64,000 nucleotides of DNA from Paraspadella gotoi (GCA_051294375.1 CM119269.1:3456810-3520809), one strand, 5' to 3'. Shown: positions 23,787-37,484, counted from the first letter of the stretch. Made by a program: numbers and translations. The notes: generated by a model not told the origin, from the letters alone.

Positions 23787-24410
23787 AGACTTAGAGATGC
23801 AGGAAACCTCGCGGGCATGGATCACTCGATATTCTAAATTGCTCTAGGGCAAAGGACAAGATAATAATGACTAAACGGGGTCTTCTAACATTCGAAGTCT
23901 TTTTTTAAGCGTTTAGAGCGCGTCAGAATCTCCTTCGAGGCACTGGAGTGGCTTAATATCATTTACCCGTAATCTATATGAACGTAATATTAAAATTACG
24001 GCTAACGATTTGTCTTCCGTCCCGGTTCTCGCCTGTTAGGAATTTGTCGACAGCCTCTTCTTCGGTCACTCAAGCACAACCTCATGTAAGGCTCACCAGC
24101 TTCGAATAGGCTTATAATATTACCAAATGATCAACTCTCAAGCACTTTATGACACTTTATGACATTTTATGATTGAAAAACTTCTCAGCCTTTTTGGAGG
24201 CACAGCTTCTTCCTTACTCGCAACCTCTAATAATAAAGCATTAGAGCACGGCTCCAAAGCAAAGTAAAGCATTAAAGCACGGCCCCCAAAGCAAAGCTCC
24301 TTCCTCTCTTTAAAAAAGTCGTTAAAAGTGATCGCACCAGGAATAAAAAGTCAGAAGCCGTCCGGCCTCACGTGGCCAAAGTGGCGTAGAATGCTGCATA
24401 AAGACTCTTT

Positions 24411-24482
<72 letters not shown>

Positions 24483-25902
24483 CTCTTCTCTCAATTAATC
24501 ATAATTTGTGTATTTACTCCCGGGATGAGACAGTAAAAACATCGTAAAGGGAGGACAGGATTTTAGGTTCGTATTTTTATTTAGATGTTTTTGAAAGGTG
24601 GAAGAAGAGAGACGGAGGAAGAGAGAGTTAAACTTTAAATTAAAAACACTGTTGACTCAGTGAGCGCTAGTTATGTTAAATTGTTTGTTCATGTTGCTAG
24701 ATTTTGAAAATTAAAGTCAGAGATCAAGTTCTGAAAACTTTTTTCTTTCCAATTTTTCTCTCTCTATGGCGATTGTTTTGTTTTCTCGAGAGCTCACAGC
24801 CTCACAGACTCACAGCCTCACAGCCTCCACCTCTCACTCTGTTTTCATTTGACTTTCTCCTCGGCCATGGAACGTGACTCTCGGTTTGTTACTTTCCCGC
24901 GTTTCATTTCACATTTTCCTTAACTCTGTAATACTATTTCTGTTGTTAAAAGATTTTATTATCTTTCAGAGTACATTGTCTAATTAGCGTCTTTTTAGTT
25001 TTTATTTTTTTTCTAATATGCAGAAAAATCATATTTCTATTTTTTCTATGAAATATACAAATCGTATTTCATAGTACGCATATATTCATTTTCACGACAA
25101 TATTCCATCGTTTTTCTCTTTTAAATGTTATTTCTTTCTCTATTTTTTTCTTCATTTTTTCCTTCATTTTATTTCCTCTTTTATTTTCTCCTTCCTTTTT
25201 TTTCCGATCGTCATCCTTATGTCGTCACCATCTTCTTAATGAGCTCACAAGACACAAGACAACAAAAACAGAAACATGAAAAACCTGAAAATTCCGCGAA
25301 AACAAGAGAGAAACAAGTCAAGTTAAAAAGGGAAAAAAAAGGCCAAATGCAGCATTTAAGAATGCTTAAGCAGATAAAAAAAATTTAATAGTTACAAAAA
25401 AACACGAAGAAAGAAAGAAACATAAAACAGAAAAATCAAAAAAGCCAGAGAGAGAAACGGAGACGAGCGAGCGGAGGTGGAAAACGCTAACGTTCTCGTT
25501 CTGCGCTCCGGAGACGAAAAAAAACAGTTTTCATAACAACGTGCGATTTCGATTTTTAAAAACGAGCTCCGTCATTTCATTTATGGCTCTTTTGTTGTCG
25601 GTAGAAATGGGCGATAAAACTTTGACAAATCACCCCCACGTTGTTATCATCTCCTTGTTCGTTAGTAATTTTCTTTGATTTTTTTTTTCCTATCCGTTTT
25701 CTATCCTATTCCTATCCTATTCCTCTTAAATTTTGACAATTTGTCTTCGGTAACCGTCTCTCTCCCTCTCTATCTATCTAGATCTTTCTTCTCCACTTCC
25801 TCCCTCTCTCCCTCAGTTTTCTCTCTCTCTCTCTCTCCCCGTCGTCTCTAACTTCTCGCGCGCGCATCCCGTCGCTTTCTCCCCTTACTTCTTTGCCGCG
25901 AT

Positions 25903-26062
25903 ATGCAAATGAGTTTATATGACCGGCGGGATCGCGCGGAGGCGGCTCCTGGTTGGTGGTCCGAGAGGAGATGATGCAATTAAGAAAAGCGGGACTGACG
26001 ACGACGATGAGACGACGATGACGACGACGAAAACAGTGATGGTGATGGTGAATATATATAAC
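25903..26062 (+). promoter_or_regulatory. Candidate promoter, second copy
   Basis: Octamer ATGCAAAT at 25903-25910 and a TATATATAA run at about 26054-26062, matching 10427-10579. The octamer core is unchanged between copies despite indels nearby. Confidence 0.3.
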
Positions 26063-27938
26063 GAGACATAAATTTCGCTCGTGAGTTTTTTAAATTGAGG
26101 CTATTTGTGAATAAATACCGTTTTCACGAAACCAACTTTTATCCGATTAACATCATTCAGTGTTTTATCACAATTTTCTCGGCCATTTTTATCACAACGA
26201 CATCAGATATCGAGACGGACAAACTCGATACTTTCCTCACGATTATGTTTTCTTTTCGTTCGAGATTCGGATTCTCGGGCCAAATTGGAGAATCGATTTT
26301 AACTGATTTTCGTCTCCCGAGATTAGGGTGAATCGTGAATGTGCTGTGCTGATAAGGATGAATCGGTGAGAAGATGTTGATAGTGTGAACTGAGGAAGAA
26401 GATAAATGAAAAAGGAGAACGTGTTTTTTTGGAGAAAAACTACGTAGGTAATTATATATCGTGTATGTCTAGTAAAAAGGAAAACGGTGTCACATTGGAT
26501 TTTTTTAAAATTGAGAAAATAATATTTTTAAATACATTTCATCAATTATTTAACGTTAGGGTTTAGACTTTTTAAAAAATGGCCATAAACCTTCAATAGA
26601 GAACGAACGAAGTGTGAAATTTAGATGATATCGGGATTACTCGATTTTTTTATCGGAAAACTTGAGTTACACTGATATTTTAATGTGAGTTGTTGCGTCA
26701 CAAACAGGGCGGAGAGAGAAAAAACAATGATCACTGCAGAAATTTATATTCTTTTTAAAAAATACCTTACCATTAATAATACCAGTCACCTCCTCTTTCT
26801 AACCACAACTACTAAAATTGTATTGGTTTCATTTCCTTCAATGTAATAACTTGCTCCATGTAATAGCTCACCACCTTAAAATAACTACAATCAACAGTAT
26901 CCACTACAAGATCATCTCTATCCCTTTGAAGTGCACATTTTTATATCTTCATCGCATTATCGTCAACCCTCGGCGCCTTTTATCTTTGAGAAAGTTTTCA
27001 ATCACCAAAATCCGCTCGCGATCAAAATCTTTTTTTTTCTAAAACAAAAAAAAAATTTTTTCGTTTTTTCGTAATTTTGAAAGACTTGAAATCATTCCGA
27101 ATATTTTTATTGAAGCTTCAGCGCCGGCGAGAGACGTCTACGATCTTTAAAAATTTATAATTTTTTTTATTGTATTTTACTCGCACGAACAAAAACAGAA
27201 GGAAAGCTATTTTTTGAAGTTTTCGGGTCTTTTTCCGTTTGTCGTATTGTATTAATTTCACGAAAATTCCATCGAAAAATAAATAAACTTTTTAAAAATA
27301 AAAAAAGCGGTGAGTAAAATATCGATATTAACTCAGGAAAAAACAATGGCGCTATTTATCAGTCTGCCAGATTTTTTTTTACGTCCTCGAAAAACGGAGA
27401 TTTGCCTAACTCGGGTTAGTTGATGGTTATGATAAACGAACGTTTATTTAACACTTTGCTTTTTAATTAATTTTTTTCTTAATGATAAATAAAAACATAA
27501 CGTGAACTGAAAAAAAAAAAACAACTAAACTAACCTATTCTAACCTTATAAATCTTAAACCCAATGCAAAGCAATTAATGATTTGATCAACTAATTGTCT
27601 TTTTCTCCATCACTCCTTATTCCCTTCCCGCCACCTCAACACGTCTACTCTAAAGGTAAGTGACCGTTTTTTTTATCAAACTCAGTCTTAGTTGTTTTGA
27701 GTCGTCGTTCAGTCAACTTCTAAGTAAATCGTTTTTTAGTTTACATTTTTTCTGATTTCGACTGATTTGACATTTTTAAGCTTTAAGTTTTCGCGATTTT
27801 ATCTTTGCTTCGCCGACGGTTACCGCGTCCTCTTATATCGTTCCGACCGTCAACTTCACTTGCAATTAGGAGTTGGGGGAAAAGTCGCTTAAATATTATG
27901 TATTTCTCTCTCTCTCTTCTCTCTCTCTCCTCTCTCTC

Positions 27939-27988
<50 letters not shown>

Positions 27989-28651
27989 TCTGATGTTTTC
28001 TTAGTTTTACCAACTTGCAACAATTTTTAGTCCATCACTATAACTTTAACCCAAATCTGTATTTTAAGACAAAGTTTTCACCTATGAAGGTAATAAATTA
28101 AGCTCTAAGCATCAAAAAGGCGCCCCAGGTTCTGATTTACGAAAAACCAAAAATTCGGTTGGGTGAAAGCAACAATAATAACTAGCATAAAAAATATAGC
28201 TATGGTTGAATAACTGCCTTGTCTTTGTGATTATTCAACGAACGAACCCAACATGTTGAAAAAAAGAGTTCTTAGAAATAAATTATATTGAAAAGCATGG
28301 CGTCATAGTTTTCACGTCACAACGATAATAAACCATATCATCCTATTTTCTTGAAAAAAAAAAAACAAACAAAAAAACTTGCCATTCACGCGCGAACTCG
28401 TTTAATATTCGGAATTCGTAAATTCAGTGATTGACCAATCAGACGGTGAATTTTTAGAGCATCGGTCTGGATTCGTTCGTGATTCGTTCGATAAATCGTC
28501 ATGGCGTATTTGACGGTCAGTGATGATGAATAATAGGATATCCTGTAATCGGTGCCCATATATGTAGCGCTTTCTCGTGCAGAAAATTGATATCGGAATG
28601 GGAAGAGAGAGACGACGACGACGGACGACGACGACGGACGACGACGACGAC

Positions 28652-28743
28652 AGTGTATGCGAACGACGAAGACGGCGACGCCCATAACCAAACTCGTGTG
28701 AAAGAAAAAACAATTAATTTTCGCTAATCATTAAATATGTTAT

Positions 28744-28807
<64 letters not shown>

Positions 28808-29920
28808 CTCTCTCTCTCTCTCTCTTCTCTCTCTCCCTCCCTCCTTCCCCCTTACTCACTTTTACTGTAAATAATTCAATATAGTAGTAAATTAATCATC
28901 AGCAAAAACGAGGGCCCACATTGCGACTGATAATCGTTTGGAACTTGGGAGAGGCAAAAATCAAAAAACATTTTCTCTTTTTATTCTTTACACGCAAGTG
29001 TAACCCATTTCCTTTCTTCTTCCCTTCATTATACTTTTTTTCTTCTTTCTTCTTTCTTTCTTTCTTTCTTTCTTCTTTCTTTATTTTCTTTCTTTTTCTT
29101 TTCTTCTTTTTCTTTTCTTTTCTTTCTTTCTTTCTTTCTTTCTTTTCTTTTCTTTTCTTTTCTTATTCTTTTTTTTTCTTTTCTTTTTCTTTTCTTTTCT
29201 TTTCTTTCTTTTTCTTTTCTTCTTCTCAACCACGCTTTCTAAATTTATCGAGAAATAAAACATATTTAAGCGAACTAAAAAATAGACTAAAATCTTTTTT
29301 TTTAAAGTCATATTTCCCCCGGGCGCCCATTTCCTGGCGATAAAAAAAGTGCGTAACTTCCGTTTTTCGAGTTTTTAAGTTAGACTTTGAAAATCTCGCT
29401 CCCGAAGATTTCTACCAATATACCATCATATATTTTTTACATTCAATACATCCCTCCTCCGTTCCACCTCTCTCTCTCTCTTCCTCTCTTCTCTCTCTCC
29501 CCCCCCTCTCTCTCTCTCTCTTCTCNNNNNNNNNNNNNNNNNNNNNNNNNTCTCTCTCTCTCTCTCTCTCTCTCAAACTCTTGCTCGCTCGATTTTCTCA
29601 TTTCGATTCAAAACCAAACTACAAAATGTAAATAATATTTCAACTGCTCTTTTTTTTTTACTTTTTGCCCTTGAAAATAAATTTCGACAATAAAGTAAAT
29701 CTTTTTATTGTACGGGTTAAACTTTTATTTTATAAAGATTATTAAATTGGAAGATTATCATTTTTCTTATGTTTACGTTTACGTATTTTTGATAAACCTC
29801 TAACCTTTATATTGATTTGGAAAATGAGTTGGTTTATGCGACAAGTCCCTGATGTTTCTTTGTTTTTATCCTGAGGATTCTAATTCTTTTCGTTATTGAC
29901 ACAAAACATTTAAAACCTCA
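28652..29920 (-). repeat. Block Z, inverted copy contiguous with block Y
   Basis: It continues from the ACG array of block Y copy 2 into the reverse complement of 14567-13320, including (CT)n at about 28745-28835, (CTTT)n at about 29040-29225 and CTCAACCACGC. A 25-N gap at 29526-29550 sits inside a (CT)n tract. The last ~700 bases (29220-29919) are the inverse of 31127-31803, making a palindrome. No gene is recognised. Confidence 0.8.
29526..29550. other. Assembly gap (25 N) inside (CT)n
   Basis: CT dinucleotides flank the gap on both sides. Other copies of this place (about 13660-13733, 31470-31558) are sequenced through as (GA)n of ~75-90 bases. Confidence 0.99.
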
Positions 29921-29945
29921 NNNNNNNNNNNNNNNNNNNNNNNNN
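29921..29945. other. Assembly gap (25 N)
   Basis: It lies between the inverted block Z (ending ATTTAAAACCTCA) and forward block W. The copy at 35510-35640 shows the sequence that normally follows. Confidence 0.99.
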
Positions 29946-30115
29946 ACGACGATAACAACAAATCAAACGAGACTGCTCGGATAAAAATGATTTATTTTTT
30001 TTCTGAGTCGAAGCATGAATAAGATCAATTTGATTATTTATATACTGAATCTCACTTCGCTATTTACCGGATAAAAAGAATAAAAAAACAGAAGATAAGA
30101 AAGGAAAAGGAAAGG

Positions 30116-30175
<60 letters not shown>

Positions 30176-31468
30176 AGAGAAAGAGAGAGAGAGAGAGAGA
30201 GAAGAGAGGAGAGAGGGGAAAGAGGAGAGAGAGAAAAAGATCCGATTTTTTAAGTTCTCCCGGATAGAGAGCGAGAGTTTTTTTTTTTTTTTCAAAGTGT
30301 TTCGAGCCGTCGCTTTTACCTCAAGATATAGACGAAATAAAAAGTACAATATTTAGGAAAAAAATTCACAAAGAAAATAGGGAATTAAAAGAAACATTGA
30401 CAGGGGGCGCAGGTGAACTGACAAAGACGACATTGACGACGACGACAAACGACAAAGACGACGACCTCCAAATCAAAGTAATGAAAACCGGCTTATGACA
30501 AAAAAAGACATTCATGAAGTCACGACTTGAATGGTCTGGAAGGGAAAACCACTGTACGTAACGATCCTGAGAAAAAAGAAAATAAGAAATAAAATAAGGT
30601 AAGAAAACGGAAGAAAGAAAAAATAAAAAGACTTGAAGCAAAAGAGCTATTAAAAAAGCAAAAGGAAAATTAAAAAAAAAACTGATCCATTTCGACTTGA
30701 ATTCTATTCTGAAAAAAAAAAAATCAAAATACGGAATACATACGTGTAATATATTTAATATTTCACTTTTTATTTACTGTAATTTTTAATTATTGTTTAA
30801 AAAAATTGTATATAATGTATTTACAACATCCTACAACTTTGAAAGTTTCCGACGGGTGGTCGCCGACCCAAATCGTTTACGGTCGAAACCGAAGAGCAAA
30901 TTTTGGAAAACAACACGAACTCGCCTTTCGAATTCGTCATTAAAAGAGGACCCGGGATGGCGGGCCTTTGGCGGGCGGAGCGAAAGGAATTCAAAACCAG
31001 TTTTTGAAATGAGGAAAAAAGGGTCATAGACCTGAAATAGAAGAAATCGTGGACAGGAGGAGATGTAAGCGATTAGGGATTAAATCTTTATCTAGAAAGT
31101 TTAAATGTTTAAGTCCAAGAGTTATTGAGGTTTTAAATGTTTTGTGTCAATAACGAAAAGAATTAGAATCTCAGGATAAAACAAAGAAACATCAGGGACT
31201 TGTCGCATAAACCAAAACTCATTTTCCAAATTCAATATAAAGGTTAGAGGTTTATAAAATACGTAAACGTAAATAAAGAAAAATGATAATCTTCCAATTT
31301 AATAATCTTTAGAAAATAAAAGTTTAACCGGTACAATAAAAGAATTTACTATTGTCGAGAGCCGAAATTTATTTTCAAGGGCAAAAAGTAAAAAAAAAGA
31401 GCAGTTGAAATATTATTTACATTTGTAGTTGGGTTTGAATCGAAATGAGAAAATCGAGCGAGCAGAAG

Positions 31469-31552
<84 letters not shown>

Positions 31553-32022
31553 AGAGAGGCGTGAACGGGAGGAGGGAGTATTCGAATGTAAAAAATATGA
31601 TGTATATTCGGTCAGAAATCTTCGGAGCGAGATTTTCAAAGTCTAACTTAAATACTCGAAAAACGAAGTTACCGACTTTTTTTATCGCGCCAGGAAATGG
31701 GGACGCCCGGGGAAAATATTGACTTTAAAAAAAAAGATTTTAGTCTATTTTTTTAGTTCGCTTAAATACTGTTTTATTTCTCGATTAAATTTAGAGCGTG
31801 GTTGAGAAAGGAAAGAAAAGAAAGAAAAGAAAAAGAAAAGAAAAGAAAAGAAAAGAAAAGAAAAGAAAAGAAAAAGAAAAAGAAAAAAAAAGAAAAGAAA
31901 GAAAGAAAGAAAGAAAGAAAGAGAAGAGAAAGAAAGAAGAAAGAAAGAAAGAAAAAGAAAGAAGAAAGATAAAGAATAGAAAGAAATAATAGAAATAAAA
32001 GAAGAAGAAAGAAGAAAGAAAA
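29946..32022 (+). repeat. Block W plus Z, forward copy
   Basis: Reverse complement of about 34803-36800. It contains (GA)n at 30119-30235, a stretch ending near the GACAGGGGGCGCAGGTGAACTG element (30398-30419), the GGGATGGCGGGCC element at 30954, a (GA)n tract (31470-31558) and a (GAAA)n array (31803-31990). The GAAA array is joined at about 32022 directly to a (GTC)n array that elsewhere belongs with sequence at 36826. No gene is recognised. Confidence 0.8.
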
Positions 32023-32031
32023 CCGCGCACG

Positions 32032-32036
<5 letters not shown>

Positions 32037-32070
<34 letters not shown>

Positions 32071-32372
32071 CGTACTCTCGATAGATCCGCTCAGTCAATT
32101 TCGGGTTTTAGTACTTCTCCTCCTTTCATTTTTCTTCCTTAGAAAACCAAAACAAAAAATAATAAACAAAAATGTTTAGAAATTCTTAACATTCTCCCAT
32201 TTTCTTTATTTTTTTTTCCTCCAACCGTTCGAACTTTTCAAAGGGGAATCAACCTCGAAGCGAATTTTTCTCGTTTCTTCACCAAGCGTCAAAAAATTCA
32301 ACGTCCCCCCTTAAAAAATAAGCCGTCGGGAGTTTTCGTTGACGAATAGAAATTGAAAAAAAAAAACGAAGA
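32037..32372 (+). repeat. Copy of 36826-37160
   Basis: Starts with (GTC)n and CCGCTCAGTCAATTTCGGG, as at 36826-36895, and runs collinear to the A-run at 32360. It then joins unrelated sequence leading into a third copy of block Y. Confidence 0.8.
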
Positions 32373-32445
32373 GACGAAGGAGTGCTTCTCACGACATCTT
32401 CATCAGAGAAATATCGCTCTCTGCTCTAACTCCTACATTCTTCGG

Positions 32446-34230
32446 ATCTTTTTGTTTCTAAACTATAAAAAATATTTTTTTCGTTCTTTTCCCGTAAGTT
32501 TTGAAAAGACTTGAAATCATTCCGTAATTGATTTTTTATGAGGCTTAGCCGCCGCAGTCCGACGAACGGAGAACGTCAATCGATCTTAAAAAATTTATAA
32601 TTTTTTTTTACTATTTACCGCACGAAAAAAAAGAAGGAAGACTATTTTCTGAAGTTCTTCGGGGGTCCTTTCCGGTTGTCGGTAATTGTACCCTTAATTT
32701 TCAGACGCAGGAAATTCCATCGAAAATAATATAAGAACTTTTAAATAATTAAAAAAGACGCCTGAGTAAATATCGATATTAATCTCAGGAAAAACATGGC
32801 CGCTATTTAGTCAGTGCCAGATTCTTTTTCACCCGTCTTCGAAAAAGCGGAGATTTGCCTAACTCGGTTATTAGTTCGTATGATTATAAGCGAACTTGAA
32901 TGTACAACCTATAACATTTGCTTTTAATTAATTTATTTTTGTCTTTAATGATAATATAAAAACATAACGTGTGATACTGGAAACAAAAAAAAAAAAACAA
33001 CTAAACCTAACCTATCTTCTAACTTAATATAATCTTATAACCAATGCAAAGCATAATTAATGATCTGAGTCAAACTAATTTGTCTTTTCCTCCATATACC
33101 TTTATTCCATTCTCCGCCCCAACTCTCAACACGTCGACTTCTCTAAGGTAGGCGTTATGAGTGATCGTGTCTTTATCAAACTCGATCTTAGTGTGGTTTG
33201 ATGTCGTCGCTTCTGTTTCACTTCTAAGTAAAACGTTTTTAGTTACAGTGTTTTTCTGAATTTCAACCTGAATTTTGACATTTTTAAGCTCTTTAAAAGT
33301 TTCGCGATTTTACTTTGCTTCGCGACGTTACCGCCGGTCCTCCTTAGTAATCGTTCTTCGACCGCGCTGCAACTCTCAACTTGCAATTAGAGGTTGGGCG
33401 ACAAAATGTCGCTTAAACCTATATGGTATTACTTCTCCTCTGTCTTCTCATCTCTTCTTCTCTCTCTAATCTCGTCCTCTCTCCTCTGTCTTCTCTCTCT
33501 CTCTCTCCTCCTCTTGATGTTTCTTAGTATTTAACAACTGCCAGACAATTGGTTTAGTCCCATGCACTATAGCCTTCACCCAAAATCTCGTATTTTAAGA
33601 CAAAAGTTTCACTACTGACACGTTACCAAATTATAAGCTCTAAACTCAGAAAAAGGCGCCCGAGGTTCTGATTATAACGAACACCATAACGATATTCATC
33701 GCCGGCTTATGGGCTGTTCAAAGCAAGAATATACACTTAGCATTAAAAAATATATGCTATGGTTGAATCAACTGCCTTGTCCTTTGCTGAATTAATATCC
33801 AAACAGAAACTGTGAAAAAAAGTCCCTTAGAAATAAATAATATATTGAAAAAGCATGGCGTCATAGTTGTTCCACGTTCACAACGAATAATAAACCATAT
33901 CATCCTATTTTCGAAAAAAAAAAAAACAAAGCAAAAAAACTCGGCTCATTCACGCCGGAACTCGTTTTAATATTTCGGCCCTAATTTCGTAAATTCAGTG
34001 ATTGACCATCGACGACGTGAATTTTTAGAGGCATCTCTGGTGATCGTTCCGTGATTCGTTCGAATAGAATCGTCCATGGCGTTATTTTGCGACGCGTTCA
34101 GTGATGTCGAAAAAGGAGATTGAGTCCGTAACTTCGTCGCTAATAATGTAGCGTCTTTCCTCGGTGAGAAAATTGCTACTCCGGAATGCGGAAAGAGAAC
34201 GACGACGTCACGACGACGAGACGACGACGA
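32446..34230 (+). repeat. Block Y, third partial copy, insertion-rich
   Basis: Collinear with about 11535-13096 and 27040-28651, but with many extra bases (for example AACTTAATATAATCTTATAA where copy 1 has AACTTATAAATCTTA). It runs through the same (CT)n, now heavily interrupted at 33433-33515, to the ACG array at 34198-34230. The excess of insertions looks like raw single-molecule read sequence. Confidence 0.85.
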
Positions 34231-34362
34231 CAGCCAGTGGATGACGACGGAACGAAGACGGCGACGCCTAATACAAACTCGTTGTTGAAAATAGTGAAGA
34301 TAACAATAATTCTGACTATAAATCATTTTTTAACATTATGTATTCTCTCTCTCTCTCTCCAG

Positions 34363-34398
<36 letters not shown>

Positions 34399-36830
34399 GC
34401 TCTCTCCTCTCTCTCTCTCTCCCTCCCGTCCCTCCCTTCGCCCCCTTACTCACTCCTACTTGTAAATAATCAAATATTAGTGTTAAATAATCATATCCAG
34501 CAAAACGAGGCCCAGGCATCATTGCGACTGATAATCGTTGGGCATTGGGAGAGCAAAAATCCAAAAACATTTTCTCTTTACTTATTTCTTTTACACGCAA
34601 TGTAACCCATTCCTGCGTTCTTTCCCCCTTCTTCATTAATTTTTTTTTTTCTTTCTTTCTTCTTCTTCTTTCTTTCTTTCCTTTTATTTCTTTATTCTTT
34701 CTTTTTCTTTTCTTTTTCTTTTTCTTTTCTTTTCTTTTCTTTTCTTTTCTTTTCTTTTCTTTTCTTTTTCTTTCTTTCTTTTTTTCTTTTCTTTCTTCTT
34801 TCTCAACCACGCTCTAAATTTAAATCGAGAAATAAAAACAGTATTTAAGCGATACTAAAAATAATAGACTAAAATCTTTTTTTTTTAAAGTCAATATTTC
34901 CTGCCCGGGCGTCCCGATTTCACCTGGCGCATAAAAATCCGGTACTTCGTTTTTTCAGAGTTTTTAAGTTAGACTTTGAAAATCTCGCTCCGAAGATTTC
35001 TCGACGCGAGAATATACATCATATTTTTTATACACTTCGAATACCTTCCTCCCGTTCACGCTCTCTCTCTTCCTCGCTCTCACCATCTCTCTCTGCTCTC
35101 TCTCTCTCTCTCCTCCTCTCTCTCTCGTCTCTCTCCTCCTCTCTCTTCTCTCTCTCTCACTCTCTCATACGTCTTCTCGCTCGATTTTCTCATTTCGATT
35201 CAAAACCAAACAAAAATGTAAATAATATTTCAACACCTGCTTTTTTTTTTACTTTTGCCCTTAAAATAAAATTTCGACGCTCGCGCGCACTCTCACAATA
35301 AAGTAAATCTTTTTATTGTACGTGTTAAACTTTTATTTTCTAAGATTATTAAATTGGAAGATTATCATTTTTCTTATATTTACTTTTACGTATTTTTTGA
35401 AAAACCTCTAACCTTTATATTGATTTGGAAAAATGAGTTGGTTTATGCGACAAGTCCCTGATGTTTCTTCTGTTCTTATCCTGAGGATTCTAATTCTCTT
35501 TCGTTATTGACCAAAACATTTAAAACTCCTCAAAACACTTTACTTAAACATTTAGATTTTCTTTCTAGATAAAGAGTTTAATCCCTGAATCGCTTACATC
35601 TCCCACTCGTCCCACGATTTCTTCTATTTCAGTCTATGACTCCCTTTTTTTCCTTTATTTCAAAACTGGTTTTGAATTCCTTTCGCTGCCGCCCGCCAAA
35701 GCCCGCCATCCCGGGTCCTTTTAATGACGAATTTCGAAAGGCGAGTTCGTGTTGGTTCCAAATTTGCTCTTCGGTTTCGACGACCCGTAAAACGATTTGG
35801 GTCGGTCGACCACCCGTCGGAAACTTTAAAGTTGTAGGATGTTGTAAATACATTATACTATATCAATTTTTTTAAAAACTTAAATAATTAAAAATTACAG
35901 TAAATAAAAGTGAAATATTAATATATTACCGTATTTATTGATGTATTCGACGGTATTTGCATTTTTTTTTTTCAGAATAGAATTCAAGATCGAAATGGAT
36001 CAGTTTTTTTTTTAATTTTCCTTTGCTTTTTTATTAATAGCTCCTTTTGCTTCAAGTCTTTTTATTTTTTCTTTCTTCCGTTTTCTGTACCATTTTATTT
36101 CTTATTTTCTTTTTTATTTCTTATTTTCCTTTTTTCTCAGGATTCGTTACGTACAGTGGTTTTCCCTTCCACCAGATCATTCAAGTCGTGAGCTCATGAA
36201 TGTCTTTTTTCGTCATAAGCCGGTTTTCATTACTTTGATTTGGAGGTCCGTCCGTCTTTGTCGTCGTCAAAGTGTCGTCATTTGTCCGCAGTTCACCTGT
36301 CGCCCCCTGTCAATGCTTTCTTTTAATTCCCTATACTTCTTTGTGAATTTTTTTCCTAAATATGTACTTTTTCATTTCGTATTATCTTGAGGTAAAAGCG
36401 ACGGCTCGAACACTTTGAAAAAAAAACTTCTCGCTCTCTATCCGGGAGAAACTTAAGAAAATCGGATTCTTTTCTCTCTCTCCTTCTCTCTCTCTCTCCT
36501 TCTCTCTCTTCCTTTCTCTCTTCTCTTTCTCTCTTCTCTCTCTCTATTTCTTCTCCTCCTCTCTCCTACTCTCACTCTCTCCTCTCTCTACTCTCCTCCT
36601 CTCTCTCCTCCCTTTCTTTTCTTCTCCTTATCTTATTTTTTTTATCCGGTTATAGTTCGTAAGTGAAGATTCAGTATTATAATATATCAAATATTGACTT
36701 ATTCATGGTGGCTTCGATCATAGAAAAAAAGATAAATCATTTCTTATCCGAGCCAAGTACTCTCTTTTTGCGTTCGTTGATTGTTGTTATCTCGTCTCGT
36801 CTCGTCAGTCGTCGTCGTCGGTCGGTCGCG
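34231..36830 (-). repeat. Blocks Z and W, inverted copy contiguous with block Y
   Basis: Continues without a gap from block Y copy 3. It is the inverse of 29946-31990 plus the distal part of block Z (34231-34800, inverse of about 14567-14000), with (CT)n near 34345-34420, (CTTT)n at 34640-34800 and CT-rich sequence at 36470-36620. The order Y - inverted Z - inverted W is seen in two copies and is the best guess for the true order. No gene is recognised. Confidence 0.8.
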
Positions 36831-37154
36831 TCGTCGTCGTTCGTTCGTCGTCGTCCGTTACTGTCTCTCGTATAGATTCCGCTCAGTCAATTTCGGGTTT
36901 TAGTACTTCTCCTCCTCATTTTTCTCTTAGAAAATCCAAAACATAAAAATAATAAACAAAAAATTGTTTAGGAATTCTTAAACATTCTCCCCATTTCTTT
37001 TATTTTTTTTCCTCCAATCCGTTCGAACTTTTCAATAGGGGAATCAAACCGTCGAGCGAATTTTCTCGTTTCTCACTCACAGCTCAAAAAATTCATATCG
37101 TCCCCCTTTTAAAAAAAATAAGCCGTTCGGAGTTTTCCGTTGACTGGAATAGAA

Positions 37155-37395
37155 ATGAAAAAAAAAAAACGCAAGAAAAAGACAGAAAAATAAATTAACA
37201 AAATATAGGACAGATCTTGAAAACCTTTCCAAAGGAAGAGAAAAGAGAGAGAAGGGAAAAAAAGAAGGGGAAGGGAAAAGAGGAAAAAAAGGAAAAAGAG
37301 AAAAAGGAAAGGAAGGGGAAAGAAAAAAAAAGAAGAATTCCATAATGATCTCTTCGTTGTCTCATTCCGCGATCTCCTCTCCTTTTTTTTTTCCT
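37155..37395. repeat. Contig end overlapping the next contig
   Basis: The order AAGAAAAAGACA, AAATAAATTAACAAAA, GGACAGATCTTGAAAA, GA-rich tract, GAATTCCAT, AATGATCTC is repeated at 37421-37635 on the other side of the 25-N gap. The two contig ends are the same sequence, so the gap is an unmerged overlap. Confidence 0.85.
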
Positions 37396-37420
37396 NNNNN
37401 NNNNNNNNNNNNNNNNNNNN
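37396..37420. other. Assembly gap (25 N) between overlapping ends
   Basis: See the overlap of 37155-37395 with 37421-37635; the true gap length is negative. Confidence 0.99.
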
Positions 37421-37484
37421 CCAAGAAAAAGACAAAAAAAATAAATTAACAAAAATAAAGGACAGATCTTGAAAAACTTTCAAA

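Larger units (their letters stand above)
18078..28651 (+). repeat. Block Y, copy 2
   Basis: It is collinear with 2612-13096. Differences are mostly single-base losses or gains, often in homopolymers, which break gene A. It continues without a gap into inverted block Z, whereas copy 1 stops at a gap. All landmarks of copy 1 are present: 64-bp minisatellite, CAT array, gene A, CT/GA pairs, 31-bp tandem, octamer/TATA and GTAAGT donor. Confidence 0.93.
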
